Shown piece by piece: positions 7,081 through 12,672 of a DNA stretch of 17,969 nt. Each line of letters opens with the position of its first letter. Position 1 is the stretch's first letter. The notes under the pieces were generated by a model, which was given only the letters and a program-made list of their open reading frames with translations, had not been told where the DNA came from and ran no database searches. The translations under genes and the position numbers were made by a program. Source of the stretch: an uncultured Eubacterium sp. (lineage in GTDB: Bacteria > Bacillota > Clostridia > Lachnospirales > Lachnospiraceae); the NCBI GenBank assembly GCA_910578975.1, contig CAJTRZ010000015.1, positions 1-17,969 on the forward strand. Reading direction: 5' to 3'.

Positions 7081-7926
7081 TTATACTGCCACTGGTATTT
7101 TAATCTGTGGTCCATATTCATAATTAATCAATTTCACATCATCTACTGTAAAGTCATAAAAATTTTTAATCTCCGGATTCATCCATAGCTTCGGAGCTGG
7201 ATGCTGCTCTCTGGAAATCAATTCCTCTACTAACTCCACATGCTTATCATAGATATGTGCATCTGCTATCACATGTACAAACTCTCCTACTTCCATATCA
7301 TTTACCTGAGCAAACATATGAACAAGAACTGCATACTGACATACATTCCAGTTATTTGCTGTTAATACATCCTGAGAACGCTGATTTAATATACCATTTA
7401 ATACAAGCTTTCCTGTCTCTGGATTCGTCGTCACATTAAAGGTCATACTATAGGCACACGGATACAAATTCATTTCTGATAAATCCTGATGCACATATAT
7501 ATTTGTCATGATTCTTCTACTATACGGATTATGTTTCAAATCATACAGTACTCTGTCTACCTGATCCATATCCCCTTCCGTATAATGATGCTTTACATGC
7601 ATCTGATATCCATAGGCTTTACCTATTGAGCCCTCTTCATCAGCCCATGCATCCCATATATGACTTCTCAGTTCATTTACATTATTGGATTTCTTCTGCC
7701 ATATCCACAAAAGTTCATCCACACAATTCTTTATTCCTGTCTGGCGTAATGTAATCGCTGGAAACTCTTTCTTTAAATCGTACCTATTTACTACACCAAA
7801 CCTCTTAATGGTATATGCATATGAACCATCATCCCACTTTGCTCTGACTTTTTCTCCTTTTGTATCTGTTCCGTTGTCTAAGATATCTCTACACATATCC
7901 ACAAAAACTTTATCTGCGTAACTCAT
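7081..7926 (-). CDS. thyA: Thymidylate synthase (divergent ThyA)
   Basis: This 281-residue ThyA-type enzyme methylates dUMP to dTMP with methylenetetrahydrofolate. The catalytic cysteine is C157 in NLYPCAYSMTF; the usual motif is PPCHxxxQF, so the histidine after the cysteine is alanine and the Q before F is T. The phosphate-binding RR pair (SRRIM, 136-140), QRSQD and the DAHIYDKHVE segment with the dUMP-ribose His and Tyr are present. The loop that is normally LGxPFNIASY reads TANNWNVCQY, though the dUMP-recognising asparagine is kept. AGGAGG lies 6 bases before the start. These changes suggest a distinct ThyA subgroup that is still likely active, because it is paired with a DHFR. It is not ThyX. 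Length is normal and the frame is intact. Confidence 0.93.
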   Translation of the reverse strand: MSYADKVFVDMCRDILDNGTDTKGEKVRAKWDDGSYAYTIKRFGVVNRYDLKKEFPAITLRQTGIKNCVDELLWIWQKKSNNVNELRSHIWDAWADEEGSIGKAYGYQMHVKHHYTEGDMDQVDRVLYDLKHNPYSRRIMTNIYVHQDLSEMNLYPCAYSMTFNVTTNPETGKLVLNGILNQRSQDVLTANNWNVCQYAVLVHMFAQVNDMEVGEFVHVIADAHIYDKHVELVEELISREQHPAPKLWMNPEIKNFYDFTVDDVKLINYEYGPQIKIPVAV

Positions 7927-7949
7927 CTATGCCTCCTGAAATTTCTATA

Positions 7950-8022
7950 TAAGAACAAAGAGTTCGCTTGCGAACTCTCTCGCAAGGCGCGGGTTCGTAA
8001 GAACAAATACATTTCCGCGCCT
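7950..8022. repeat. Palindrome cluster in the thyA leader, possible interspersed repeat
   Basis: GAGTTCGC-TT-GCGAACTC (7960-7977) forms a tight 8-bp hairpin. AGGCGCGG (7985-7992) pairs with CCGCGCCT (8015-8022), enclosing a smaller GTTC-GTAA-GAAC hairpin (7993-8004). TAAGAACAA occurs at 7950-7958 and again at 7998-8006. The block is clearly richer in G and C than its surroundings. Confidence 0.6.
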
Positions 8023-8036
8023 CTGCAATCCTGCGG

Positions 8037-8080
8037 AGCATTTTTATATAATAGGAATTTCCTATTATATAAAAAATGCT
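8037..8080. repeat. Near-perfect 44-bp palindrome
   Basis: The left arm (8037-8057) and right arm (8059-8080) are complementary with a single extra A. The core is ATAGGAA-T-TTCCTAT and the outer ends are AGCATTTTT and AAAAAATGCT. Its right arm is shared with the neighbouring terminator stem, so the two structures exclude each other. Confidence 0.65.
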
Positions 8081-8122
8081 ATACTCTAATCACTATTTAA
8101 CATAATCAAGTATAGCATTTTT
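8071..8122 (-). terminator. Probable terminator of the sdpR-sdpI operon
   Basis: AAAAATGCTATACT (8072-8085) and AGTATAGCATTTTT (8109-8122) are perfect 14-bp arms with a 23-base loop. Read on the minus strand the hairpin ends in a run of T, 50 bases after the sdpI stop codon. The long loop and AT-rich stem lower certainty. Confidence 0.6.
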
Positions 8123-8171
8123 ATTAGAATTAATAAATAAATATTTTTATTATCTGTTTGCTGTAATACCT

Positions 8172-8807
8172 TTATTTATCCAATCTTTTTTGTCTGTATA
8201 GACAATAGGAATAAACTGTCGGTATGATGACTGCCAAAGCAGTAACGATAATTGGTATCATGCTTAGGAAAAAAGCATTTACAATAAATGCAAACCCACA
8301 AATTACAAATAAATACCCACTTAGTCTGTTTGTCTTATTCCAGTTTTCTTCATCATCTAATGTCCACGGAAGTTTAATTCCTACAGAATAATTCTGCTTG
8401 TTTTTCGGTAAATAATTTCCGATAATAATAAATACGACTCCTACAAGTATATTTACAACAAGTCCTATATTCATTTCGCTGCCCAAAGCCGACAAATATA
8501 TCGTCATCAGTGTAAACCAACTTACAACAGGAACTATCCAGAACAATATACCAAACATTCTATTACCTATATTCCTTTTTTTCGGATCTGCCATAGTAAC
8601 TCCCACAGCCAGCAAATGAAGTACTGTTAATATAACCGGCATTCCAAAAACAACAAATTCTCTGCTACTCCATCCGTTAGCCTCATTATTCGCTCCCCAA
8701 TGTGTCGCCATTGTCTCTGGCAGCCGCTCCCACAAAATCAAACCAACAACCATAGGTAATAAAGTAATAATACATGTTAACAATACTCTTCCTCTATATT
8801 TTTTCAT
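8172..8807 (-). CDS. sdpI: SdpI-family membrane immunity/signalling protein
   Basis: This 211-residue membrane protein has a DUF1648 segment at about residues 8-60 (LPETMATHWGANNEANGWSS is the hallmark). It is followed by a SdpI domain with GNYLPKNKQNYSVGIKLPWTLDDEENWNKTNR at about residues 130-160. About six hydrophobic segments are visible. In Bacillus subtilis SdpI protects against the SdpC killing peptide and sequesters the SdpR repressor at the membrane. Here the ATG lies one base after the sdpR stop codon, the same sdpR-sdpI order as in B. subtilis. No SdpC-like toxin gene is in the window, so the job may be sensing or immunity to peptides made by others. The family call is firm; the biological role is inference. 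Confidence 0.87.
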   Translation of the reverse strand: MKKYRGRVLLTCIITLLPMVVGLILWERLPETMATHWGANNEANGWSSREFVVFGMPVILTVLHLLAVGVTMADPKKRNIGNRMFGILFWIVPVVSWFTLMTIYLSALGSEMNIGLVVNILVGVVFIIIGNYLPKNKQNYSVGIKLPWTLDDEENWNKTNRLSGYLFVICGFAFIVNAFFLSMIPIIVTALAVIIPTVYSYCLYRQKRLDK

Positions 8808-8808
8808 A

Positions 8809-9075
8809 TTATTTATCTCCTTTCAAATCTGACAGCCATAACATCACTTCTTCTACAACAGATGTATTTAACTCGTAATAAATAAAATTTTTCTGTTTGG
8901 ACTCAATCACTAAATCTGCTTTTTTTAACATGTTTAAATGATACGAAATCGTTGCCCCTGTCATATCAAAGTGACTGCCTATTTCTCCTGCGGACATCTT
9001 TCTTTCTTTTAACAGCATAAGTATTTCACGACGTTTCACATCTGATAGTGCCTTAAAAGTTTCTGCAAACCCCAT
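8809..9075 (-). CDS. sdpR: ArsR/SdpR-family winged-helix repressor
   Basis: This 88-residue protein is a single ArsR-type winged helix without the metal-binding cysteines of ArsR or SmtB. FKALSDVKRREILMLLKERKMSAGEIGSHF and the recognition segment TGATISYHLNMLKKADLV match the SdpR autorepressor pattern, and the tail FIYYELNTSVVEEVMLWL resembles SdpR. AAAGGTGAT precedes the start. Its promoter is bracketed by two inverted repeats with identical half-sites, which fits autorepression that is relieved when SdpI captures it at the membrane, as in B. subtilis. Confidence 0.88.
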   Translation of the reverse strand: MGFAETFKALSDVKRREILMLLKERKMSAGEIGSHFDMTGATISYHLNMLKKADLVIESKQKNFIYYELNTSVVEEVMLWLSDLKGDK

Positions 9076-9096
9076 TTTATCACCTTTCTTTCAGAT

Positions 9097-9118
9097 TATT
9101 TAGAAATATTTCTAAATA
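9097..9118. promoter_or_regulatory. SdpR-type operator, site A (over the transcription start)
   Basis: This is a perfect 22-bp palindrome built as ATTTAGA-N6-TCTAAAT. It begins immediately downstream of the -10 element, so a bound repressor would block initiation. Confidence 0.7.
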
Positions 9119-9119
9119 G

Positions 9120-9148
9120 ATATTACCATCTTGTAATATAAAAAGCAA
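9120..9148 (-). promoter_or_regulatory. Promoter of sdpR-sdpI
   Basis: On the minus strand TTGCTT (9143-9148) and TAATAT (9120-9125) are separated by exactly 17 bp. Operators overlap or abut both ends. Confidence 0.68.
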
Positions 9149-9181
9149 GAACTATTTAGATATTATTCTAAATAGTTCTTG
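9146..9181. promoter_or_regulatory. SdpR-type operator, site B (over the -35), also a candidate terminator of the toxin-antitoxin operon
   Basis: CAAGAACTATTTAGA and TCTAAATAGTTCTTG are perfect 15-bp arms around 6 bases, with the same ATTTAGA-N6-TCTAAAT core as site A. It overlaps the -35 element. On the minus strand it is followed by CTTTTTATATT and lies 16 bases after the higA stop codon, so the RNA could also form a terminator. Confidence 0.68.
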
Positions 9182-9196
9182 ACCAAATTTTATATG

Positions 9197-9526
9197 CTAT
9201 TTTTTGTCTCCAAACTTAACAAAAGGAAAACGCTCAATAAACTTTGTATCCATTTCCATCATACTTAAAATTCTACTTGCAGCTCCTGATGGTTTATTGG
9301 TTCCTTTCTCCCATGCTTCCACTGTTTTATTAGATACCCCCATAAAACCGGCAAATAATCTTTGAGATAATCCAACTTTATTTCTTATTTCTTTAATTTC
9401 TTTTGCTTCATACTCTTTTACTGGCTCTATAGTAACTACATGCCTTTGTAAAGTTTTTTTTTCGCTCTGGGCATCCTCGATTGCTTCATTCAAACCCGTC
9501 ATAATACTGTTGTATAACTCGCTCAT
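9197..9526 (-). CDS. higA: HigA-like antitoxin, XRE-family HTH
   Basis: This 109-residue protein should neutralise the upstream toxin and repress the operon. The XRE helix-turn-helix occupies about residues 42-90: IKEIRNKVGLSQRLFAGFMGVSNKTVEAWEKGTNKPSGAA, where VSNKTVEAWEKG is the recognition region. The N-terminal half (NEAIEDAQSEKKTLQRHVVTI) resembles the toxin-contacting part of HigA2-type antitoxins. A strong AAAGGAGG lies before the ATG, stronger than the toxin's site, which would favour excess antitoxin. The toxin gene ends 23 bases upstream, and the toxin-first order is the higBA signature. Confidence 0.85.
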   Translation of the reverse strand: MSELYNSIMTGLNEAIEDAQSEKKTLQRHVVTIEPVKEYEAKEIKEIRNKVGLSQRLFAGFMGVSNKTVEAWEKGTNKPSGAASRILSMMEMDTKFIERFPFVKFGDKK

Positions 9527-9549
9527 AATAATACCTCCTTTAACGCTTC

Positions 9550-9882
9550 TTATAAACGCTCCTCTAGTAACTCTATTGCTTTTTTAATATCGTTCCTCTC
9601 TTTTTGTGATAAATTATCCTTATCATTTTTAGAATACACTGTAATCATATACACTGTTTCCTGTAACAAAAAATCTACATAACACACTCTCGTACTTCCC
9701 CTTTTTCCACGTCCAGGTAAAGCCAACCTTACCTTTCTTAATTTTCCTGTCCCTTTTATTATTTTTCCAACTTGAGGATTTTCTAATATATTATTCTCTA
9801 TTTTTCTTAAATCCTCATCTGTTAATCCTAGTTGCTCCCATTTTTTTGTAAACTCATTTGTCTCTATAAATGTTCTTGTCAT
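9550..9882 (-). CDS. higB: HigB2-like RelE/ParE-superfamily toxin
   Basis: This 110-residue toxin is of the RelE/HigB type, expected to cleave ribosome-bound mRNA. The segments NPQVGKIIKGTGKLRKVRLALPGRGKRGSTRVCYVDF and VYMITVYSKNDKDNLSQKERNDIKKAI follow the Vibrio HigB2 pattern closely (GTGGLRKIR, GKGKRGGSR, LLTIYGKNE). The basic residues K, R and the KND motif near residue 86 are candidate catalytic or RNA-contacting residues. The start has AAAGGAA upstream. The frame is intact at normal length, so the module looks functional. It lies between the amino-acid transporter terminator and sdpR; I see no mobile element beside it. Confidence 0.86.
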   Translation of the reverse strand: MTRTFIETNEFTKKWEQLGLTDEDLRKIENNILENPQVGKIIKGTGKLRKVRLALPGRGKRGSTRVCYVDFLLQETVYMITVYSKNDKDNLSQKERNDIKKAIELLEERL

Positions 9883-9905
9883 ATAAATTCCTTTCTTTAT
9901 TTATG

Positions 9906-9920
9906 CCCTATTATATAGGG
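9906..9920. promoter_or_regulatory. Palindrome upstream of higB, candidate HigA operator
   Basis: CCCTAT-TAT-ATAGGG lies 24 bases before the toxin start, between the promoter and the ribosome binding site. On the minus strand it contains TATAAT, and a TTGACA occurs just upstream of it but at the wrong spacing for a second promoter. Confidence 0.45.
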
Positions 9921-9967
9921 TTTGTCAATCATTTTTTTATTAAAAGAGCAACTTTTTTCATAATTTA

Positions 9968-9995
9968 ATTATAATTTTTTTGTGACATTTGTCAA
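9968..9995 (-). promoter_or_regulatory. Promoter of higB-higA
   Basis: On the minus strand consensus TTGACA (9990-9995) and TATAAT (9968-9973) are separated by 16 bp. Transcription would start near 9961, giving a leader of about 79 bases that contains the palindrome at 9906-9920. TTTGTCAATCA is repeated directly at 9921-9931 and 9988-9998. Confidence 0.72.
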
Positions 9996-9996
9996 T

Positions 9997-10031
9997 CAAA
10001 AAAAGACTATCGCTTCGACAGTCTTTTTTTA
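9997..10031 (-). terminator. Terminator of the amino-acid ABC transporter operon
   Basis: AGACTATCG (10004-10012) and CGACAGTCT (10016-10024) pair with one G-U on the minus strand, around a 3-base loop, flanked by runs of A and T that extend the stem. It lies 20 bases after the glnQ-like stop codon and abuts the higBA promoter. Confidence 0.85.
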
Positions 10032-10049
10032 CTAATCTCATACTTTATT

Positions 10050-10835
10050 TTACCCTTGGCTGTATCTGGACAAAAACTGCTGTGTTCTTTCTTCCTGTGG
10101 ATTGTTAATTACTTGTTTTGCCTCTCCCTGCTCCACAATGACACCACCATCCATAAAAATAACTGTATCTGCTACGTCTCTGGCAAATGCCATCTCATGA
10201 GTAACAATAATCATTGTAGTTTTTTCTTCTGCCAGACTTTTAATTACTTTCAAAACTTCTCCTGTCAATTCCGGATCTAAGGCTGAAGTTGGTTCATCAA
10301 AACAAAGAATATCTGGTTGAAGTGCCAATGCTCTGGCAATTGCCACACGCTGTTGCTGTCCACCTGATAACTGATGTGGGTAATGCTCCATTCTGTCTGC
10401 CAGTCCCATTCTAGTGAGCAACTCTTTTCCATGAGCTTCTATATCCGCTAATATCTGTTTCTTATTTTGTTTATAATCTTCTCTTTCCTGCGCCAACAGT
10501 TTCTCTGACAGCATTACATTTTCCAATGCTGTATATTGTGGAAACAAATTAAATGACTGAAATACCATTCCAAAATGAAGTCTCTTTTTTCTCAGTTCTT
10601 TGTCTTTCTTCGAACGTGGCAAAGCTGCATCAAATAGATTCTCATCCTTTACTGTAATTGTCCCCCCATTTGGCGTTTCCAAAAAATTCAAACAACGCAG
10701 CAATGTCGTTTTACCGGAGCCGGAGGAACCGATAATTGCCAGTGTCTGTCCTTCTTCCAAATTAAAACTAATATCATTCAATACTTTGGTGCTGCCAAAA
10801 TGTTTTTCTATATTTTTCACTTCTAAAATTGTCAT
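10050..10835 (-). CDS. glnQ: Polar amino-acid ABC transporter ATPase (GlnQ/HisP type)
   Basis: This 261-residue ATPase powers uptake with the permease encoded just upstream. Motifs are Walker A GSSGSGKT (36-43), Q-loop Q93 in MVFQSFNLFP, the signature LSGGQ (156-160), Walker B ILCFDEP (176-182) and switch histidine H213. FQSFNLFPQYTALENV is characteristic of the polar amino-acid branch. A helical, charged insertion of about 20 residues (roughly 112-137, EKLLAQEREDYKQNKK) makes it longer than the usual 240 residues. TAAGGAGGTG precedes the start, 14 bases after the permease stop. The symbol reflects the subfamily; the actual substrate is not shown. Confidence 0.9.
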   Translation of the reverse strand: MTILEVKNIEKHFGSTKVLNDISFNLEEGQTLAIIGSSGSGKTTLLRCLNFLETPNGGTITVKDENLFDAALPRSKKDKELRKKRLHFGMVFQSFNLFPQYTALENVMLSEKLLAQEREDYKQNKKQILADIEAHGKELLTRMGLADRMEHYPHQLSGGQQQRVAIARALALQPDILCFDEPTSALDPELTGEVLKVIKSLAEEKTTMIIVTHEMAFARDVADTVIFMDGGVIVEQGEAKQVINNPQEERTQQFLSRYSQG

Positions 10836-10849
10836 TCCTTCGCACCTCC

Positions 10850-11506
10850 TTATTTAAAATAATCTAATTTCTTTTCTATGTAATTAAATAAAAGTGTCAG
10901 TATACCTACAAATAATAAATAAAAAACTCCAGTATAGAATAATGGCCATGTAATACCATCTGACTTCATAAATGCAAATCCTGTAAAGGTCAATTCATAT
11001 GCCGCAATAATTCTTGCCAGTGATGTATCTTTAACCAATGTAATGATTTCATTTGACATTGGTGGAACAATTCTCTTAATCATCTGCAATAATGTTATTT
11101 TAAAGAAAATCTGTGTCTTTGTCATTCCAAGAACCTGCCCTGCTTCTCTTTGTCCTGCAGGCACACCCTCAATTCCACCTCTGAATATAACAGAAAAATA
11201 GCAGGCATAATTTATCGTGAATGCTACGACTGTTGCCATAATTCTTCCCCAGTCATCTCCACTCCATATGTTATATCCCAGCCATAGTCCCGGACCATAA
11301 AAAATTATAATCAATTGAAGCATCAGTGGAGTTCCCCTAATAATCCATACAAATATTTGTACAAAATATTTTAGTGGTTTAAATTTACTCATAGAGCCAA
11401 ATGAAATAATCAATCCTAACGGTAATGCAAACAATAATGTAAAAATAAATATCTCAAAAGTTGTACCTAAACCTTCAAATAATGTCTGTGTAACTTCCCA
11501 AAACAT
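10850..11506 (-). CDS. Polar amino-acid ABC transporter permease (HisM/GlnP type)
   Basis: This 218-residue membrane protein forms the transport channel, probably as a homodimer since only one permease gene is present. It has five or so membrane segments, the N-terminal TTFEIFIFTLLFALPLGLI segment, and RGTPLMLQL near residue 57, which is typical of the His/Glu/Gln/Arg/opine family. The EAA loop is at about 113-140 (EGVPAGQREAGQVLGMTKTQ), the site that docks on the ATPase. GAGGAG lies before the ATG. It is separated from the binding-protein gene by 212 bases of hairpins, which would allow lower expression than the binding protein. Confidence 0.92.
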   Translation of the reverse strand: MFWEVTQTLFEGLGTTFEIFIFTLLFALPLGLIISFGSMSKFKPLKYFVQIFVWIIRGTPLMLQLIIIFYGPGLWLGYNIWSGDDWGRIMATVVAFTINYACYFSVIFRGGIEGVPAGQREAGQVLGMTKTQIFFKITLLQMIKRIVPPMSNEIITLVKDTSLARIIAAYELTFTGFAFMKSDGITWPLFYTGVFYLLFVGILTLLFNYIEKKLDYFK

Positions 11507-11528
11507 AAATTTCTCCTCTTATATCAGC

Positions 11529-11556
11529 AATCGAGTAGGCTGACTCCTACTCGATT
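11529..11556. repeat. Perfect 11-bp hairpin just upstream of the permease gene
   Basis: AATCGAGTAGG and CCTACTCGATT pair around a 6-base loop. On the transcribed (minus) strand it ends about 22 bases before the permease ATG, just before its ribosome binding site. Confidence 0.6.
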
Positions 11557-11601
11557 ACGCAAACTAACATCTCGAAGCACAGCTTCTCGTTGTTCTTACG
11601 C

Positions 11602-11643
11602 CCGGCAAATGATATTTTATGCAAGAATAATATCGCTTGCCGG
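11602..11643. repeat. 15-bp imperfect hairpin between binding protein and permease genes
   Basis: CCGGCAAATGATATT pairs with AATATCGCTTGCCGG, with one mismatch and one wobble around a 12-base loop. TTGTTCTTACG at 11590-11600, just beside it, also occurs in inverse orientation in the thyA leader at 7996-8006. Confidence 0.55.
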
Positions 11644-11659
11644 ACTTTTGCAACATAAA

Positions 11660-11681
11660 GCAGAGAGCCTTCGCTCTCTGC
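11660..11681 (-). terminator. Hairpin after the binding-protein gene (partial terminator or mRNA 3' shield)
   Basis: GCAGAGAGC and GCTCTCTGC form a perfect 9-bp stem with a 4-base loop, 37 bases after the binding-protein stop. Only a short T run follows on the minus strand (TTTATGTTG), so it probably lets some transcription reach the permease and ATPase genes. Confidence 0.55.
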
Positions 11682-11718
11682 CTTGTAATATTTATAATGA
11701 TATCCTGTATCTCCAAAT

Positions 11719-12510
11719 TTATTCAGCTGCAACTACAACTACCTGTGCATTATTACAATATGCATTTGTACATTCCATAGCATTTTTAACTTCATCTGTT
11801 AAAGTCATGCCATTCCATACTACATCAATATTCTTTAATTTAAGTTCCATTGCTTTTGTATCCCAGTCAATTACAACAAACTTAACTTCTACACCCAATT
11901 TTTCTGCAAGAAGTGATGCCATATCTGCATCAAAACCAATCCATTTTCCATCTTTATCCTTGTAATCCATTGGTTCAAATTCAGTAATACCTACAATTAA
12001 TGTCCCCTTATCCTGAATATATTTCACATCGCCATCTTTAATCTCGTCGCCGTTTGCTTCTTTCTGCTCTACAATAGCCTCCTGAACACCATACTTTTCA
12101 GCAATTTTTTTCATTTCTCCTGATTTATATGTATCAGCAAAGAAATTGTTAATATATGCTGCCAGATTAGATTCTTTTCTACATCCAACACCATATTCTT
12201 CTGTAGTAAGTTTATCTGTATACTTCAGATTAGGATAACTAGTTCCCTCTCCAATCATAGCACCAGCCATCAACAAATCAATAATTGCAGCATCTGATGT
12301 ACCTGATTTTACTTCCATTAAAGCGTCTGCCTGTGCAGCAACAGAATTTGTTTTCCACTTTTTCTCTTTGGCAACTTTTTCACCTGCAGAACCTGCTTCA
12401 ACAGCATACACTTTTTTATCCTCTTTTTTTGCATCCTTACTTCCACATCCTACCATACATAAAGATGCAACCATCATTACTGATAATAACAAAGCTATTT
12501 TCTTCTTCAT
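11719..12510 (-). CDS. Circularly permuted amino-acid-binding lipoprotein (SBP_bac_3 family)
   Basis: This 263-residue lipoprotein should bind a small polar ligand outside the membrane and deliver it to the permease. The signal peptide ends in lipobox MVGC with C22. Residues 33-148 correspond to the second lobe of normal family members: KVYAVEAGSAGEKVA matches GlnH KVVAVKSGTGSVDYA, followed by SDAAIID with ligand aspartate D78, EEYGVGCRKES and the C-terminal helix MKKIAEKYGV. Residues 160-260 then correspond to the normal first lobe: DKGTLIVGITEFEPMDY, WIGFDADMASLLAEKLGV, DVVWNGMTLTDEVKN and QVVVV. The order is therefore reversed, with the new ends at the hinge and the old ends joined by an acidic linker near 148-160. 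The family's ligand-gripping arginine (TDER in GlnH) is V241 here. A single promoter, a GGAGG site and an uninterrupted frame argue for a real gene. Confidence 0.85.
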   Translation of the reverse strand: MKKKIALLLSVMMVASLCMVGCGSKDAKKEDKKVYAVEAGSAGEKVAKEKKWKTNSVAAQADALMEVKSGTSDAAIIDLLMAGAMIGEGTSYPNLKYTDKLTTEEYGVGCRKESNLAAYINNFFADTYKSGEMKKIAEKYGVQEAIVEQKEANGDEIKDGDVKYIQDKGTLIVGITEFEPMDYKDKDGKWIGFDADMASLLAEKLGVEVKFVVIDWDTKAMELKLKNIDVVWNGMTLTDEVKNAMECTNAYCNNAQVVVVAAE

Positions 12511-12575
12511 TTAATAATCCTCCGTTTTTAATTATATTTTCATAAGTTATCGCTTTACTACGCTAAACTACCGAA

Positions 12576-12604
12576 AATATAACATATATGTCCGACATTG
12601 TCAA
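12576..12604 (-). promoter_or_regulatory. Promoter of the amino-acid transporter operon, with palindromes in the spacer
   Basis: On the minus strand TTGACA (12599-12604) and TATATT (12576-12581) are 17 bp apart. The spacer holds two overlapping palindromes, ATGTC-C-GACAT (12588-12598) and ACATATATGT (12582-12591), where a repressor could sit. The leader to the binding-protein ATG is about 60 bases. Confidence 0.7.
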
Positions 12605-12625
12605 ATCATAATTATTAATTTATAA

Positions 12626-12666
12626 AAGAAGTGCTTTCCGAAAAAATAATAAACATTTCAGAGCGC
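12626..12666 (-). terminator. Weak candidate terminator of hflX
   Basis: On the minus strand GCTCTGAAA can pair with TTTCGG-AAGC with a 2-base bulge, followed by CTTCTTTTAT. It is imperfect, but it is the only candidate between hflX and the next promoter. Confidence 0.3.
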
Positions 12667-12672
12667 ATTTTA

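Noticed and set aside
8037..8122. Insertion sequence or transposon ends
   Set aside because: The palindromes enclose no transposase and no target duplication is evident; kept only as a possible small repeat unit.
11547..11732. A 61-codon minus-strand frame overlapping the end of the binding-protein gene
   Set aside because: It runs through the hairpin-rich spacer, has no ribosome binding site and does not resemble a missing lobe of the binding protein.
12285..12545. Plus-strand frame opposite the start of the binding-protein gene
   Set aside because: It is a shadow of the lipoprotein signal region, with no ribosome binding site and no recognisable domain.
12511..12672. A missing first lobe or second binding-protein fragment upstream of the permuted gene
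   Set aside because: All the lobe-1 sequence is found at the end of the gene, and the upstream gap contains only the promoter, leader and a weak terminator.
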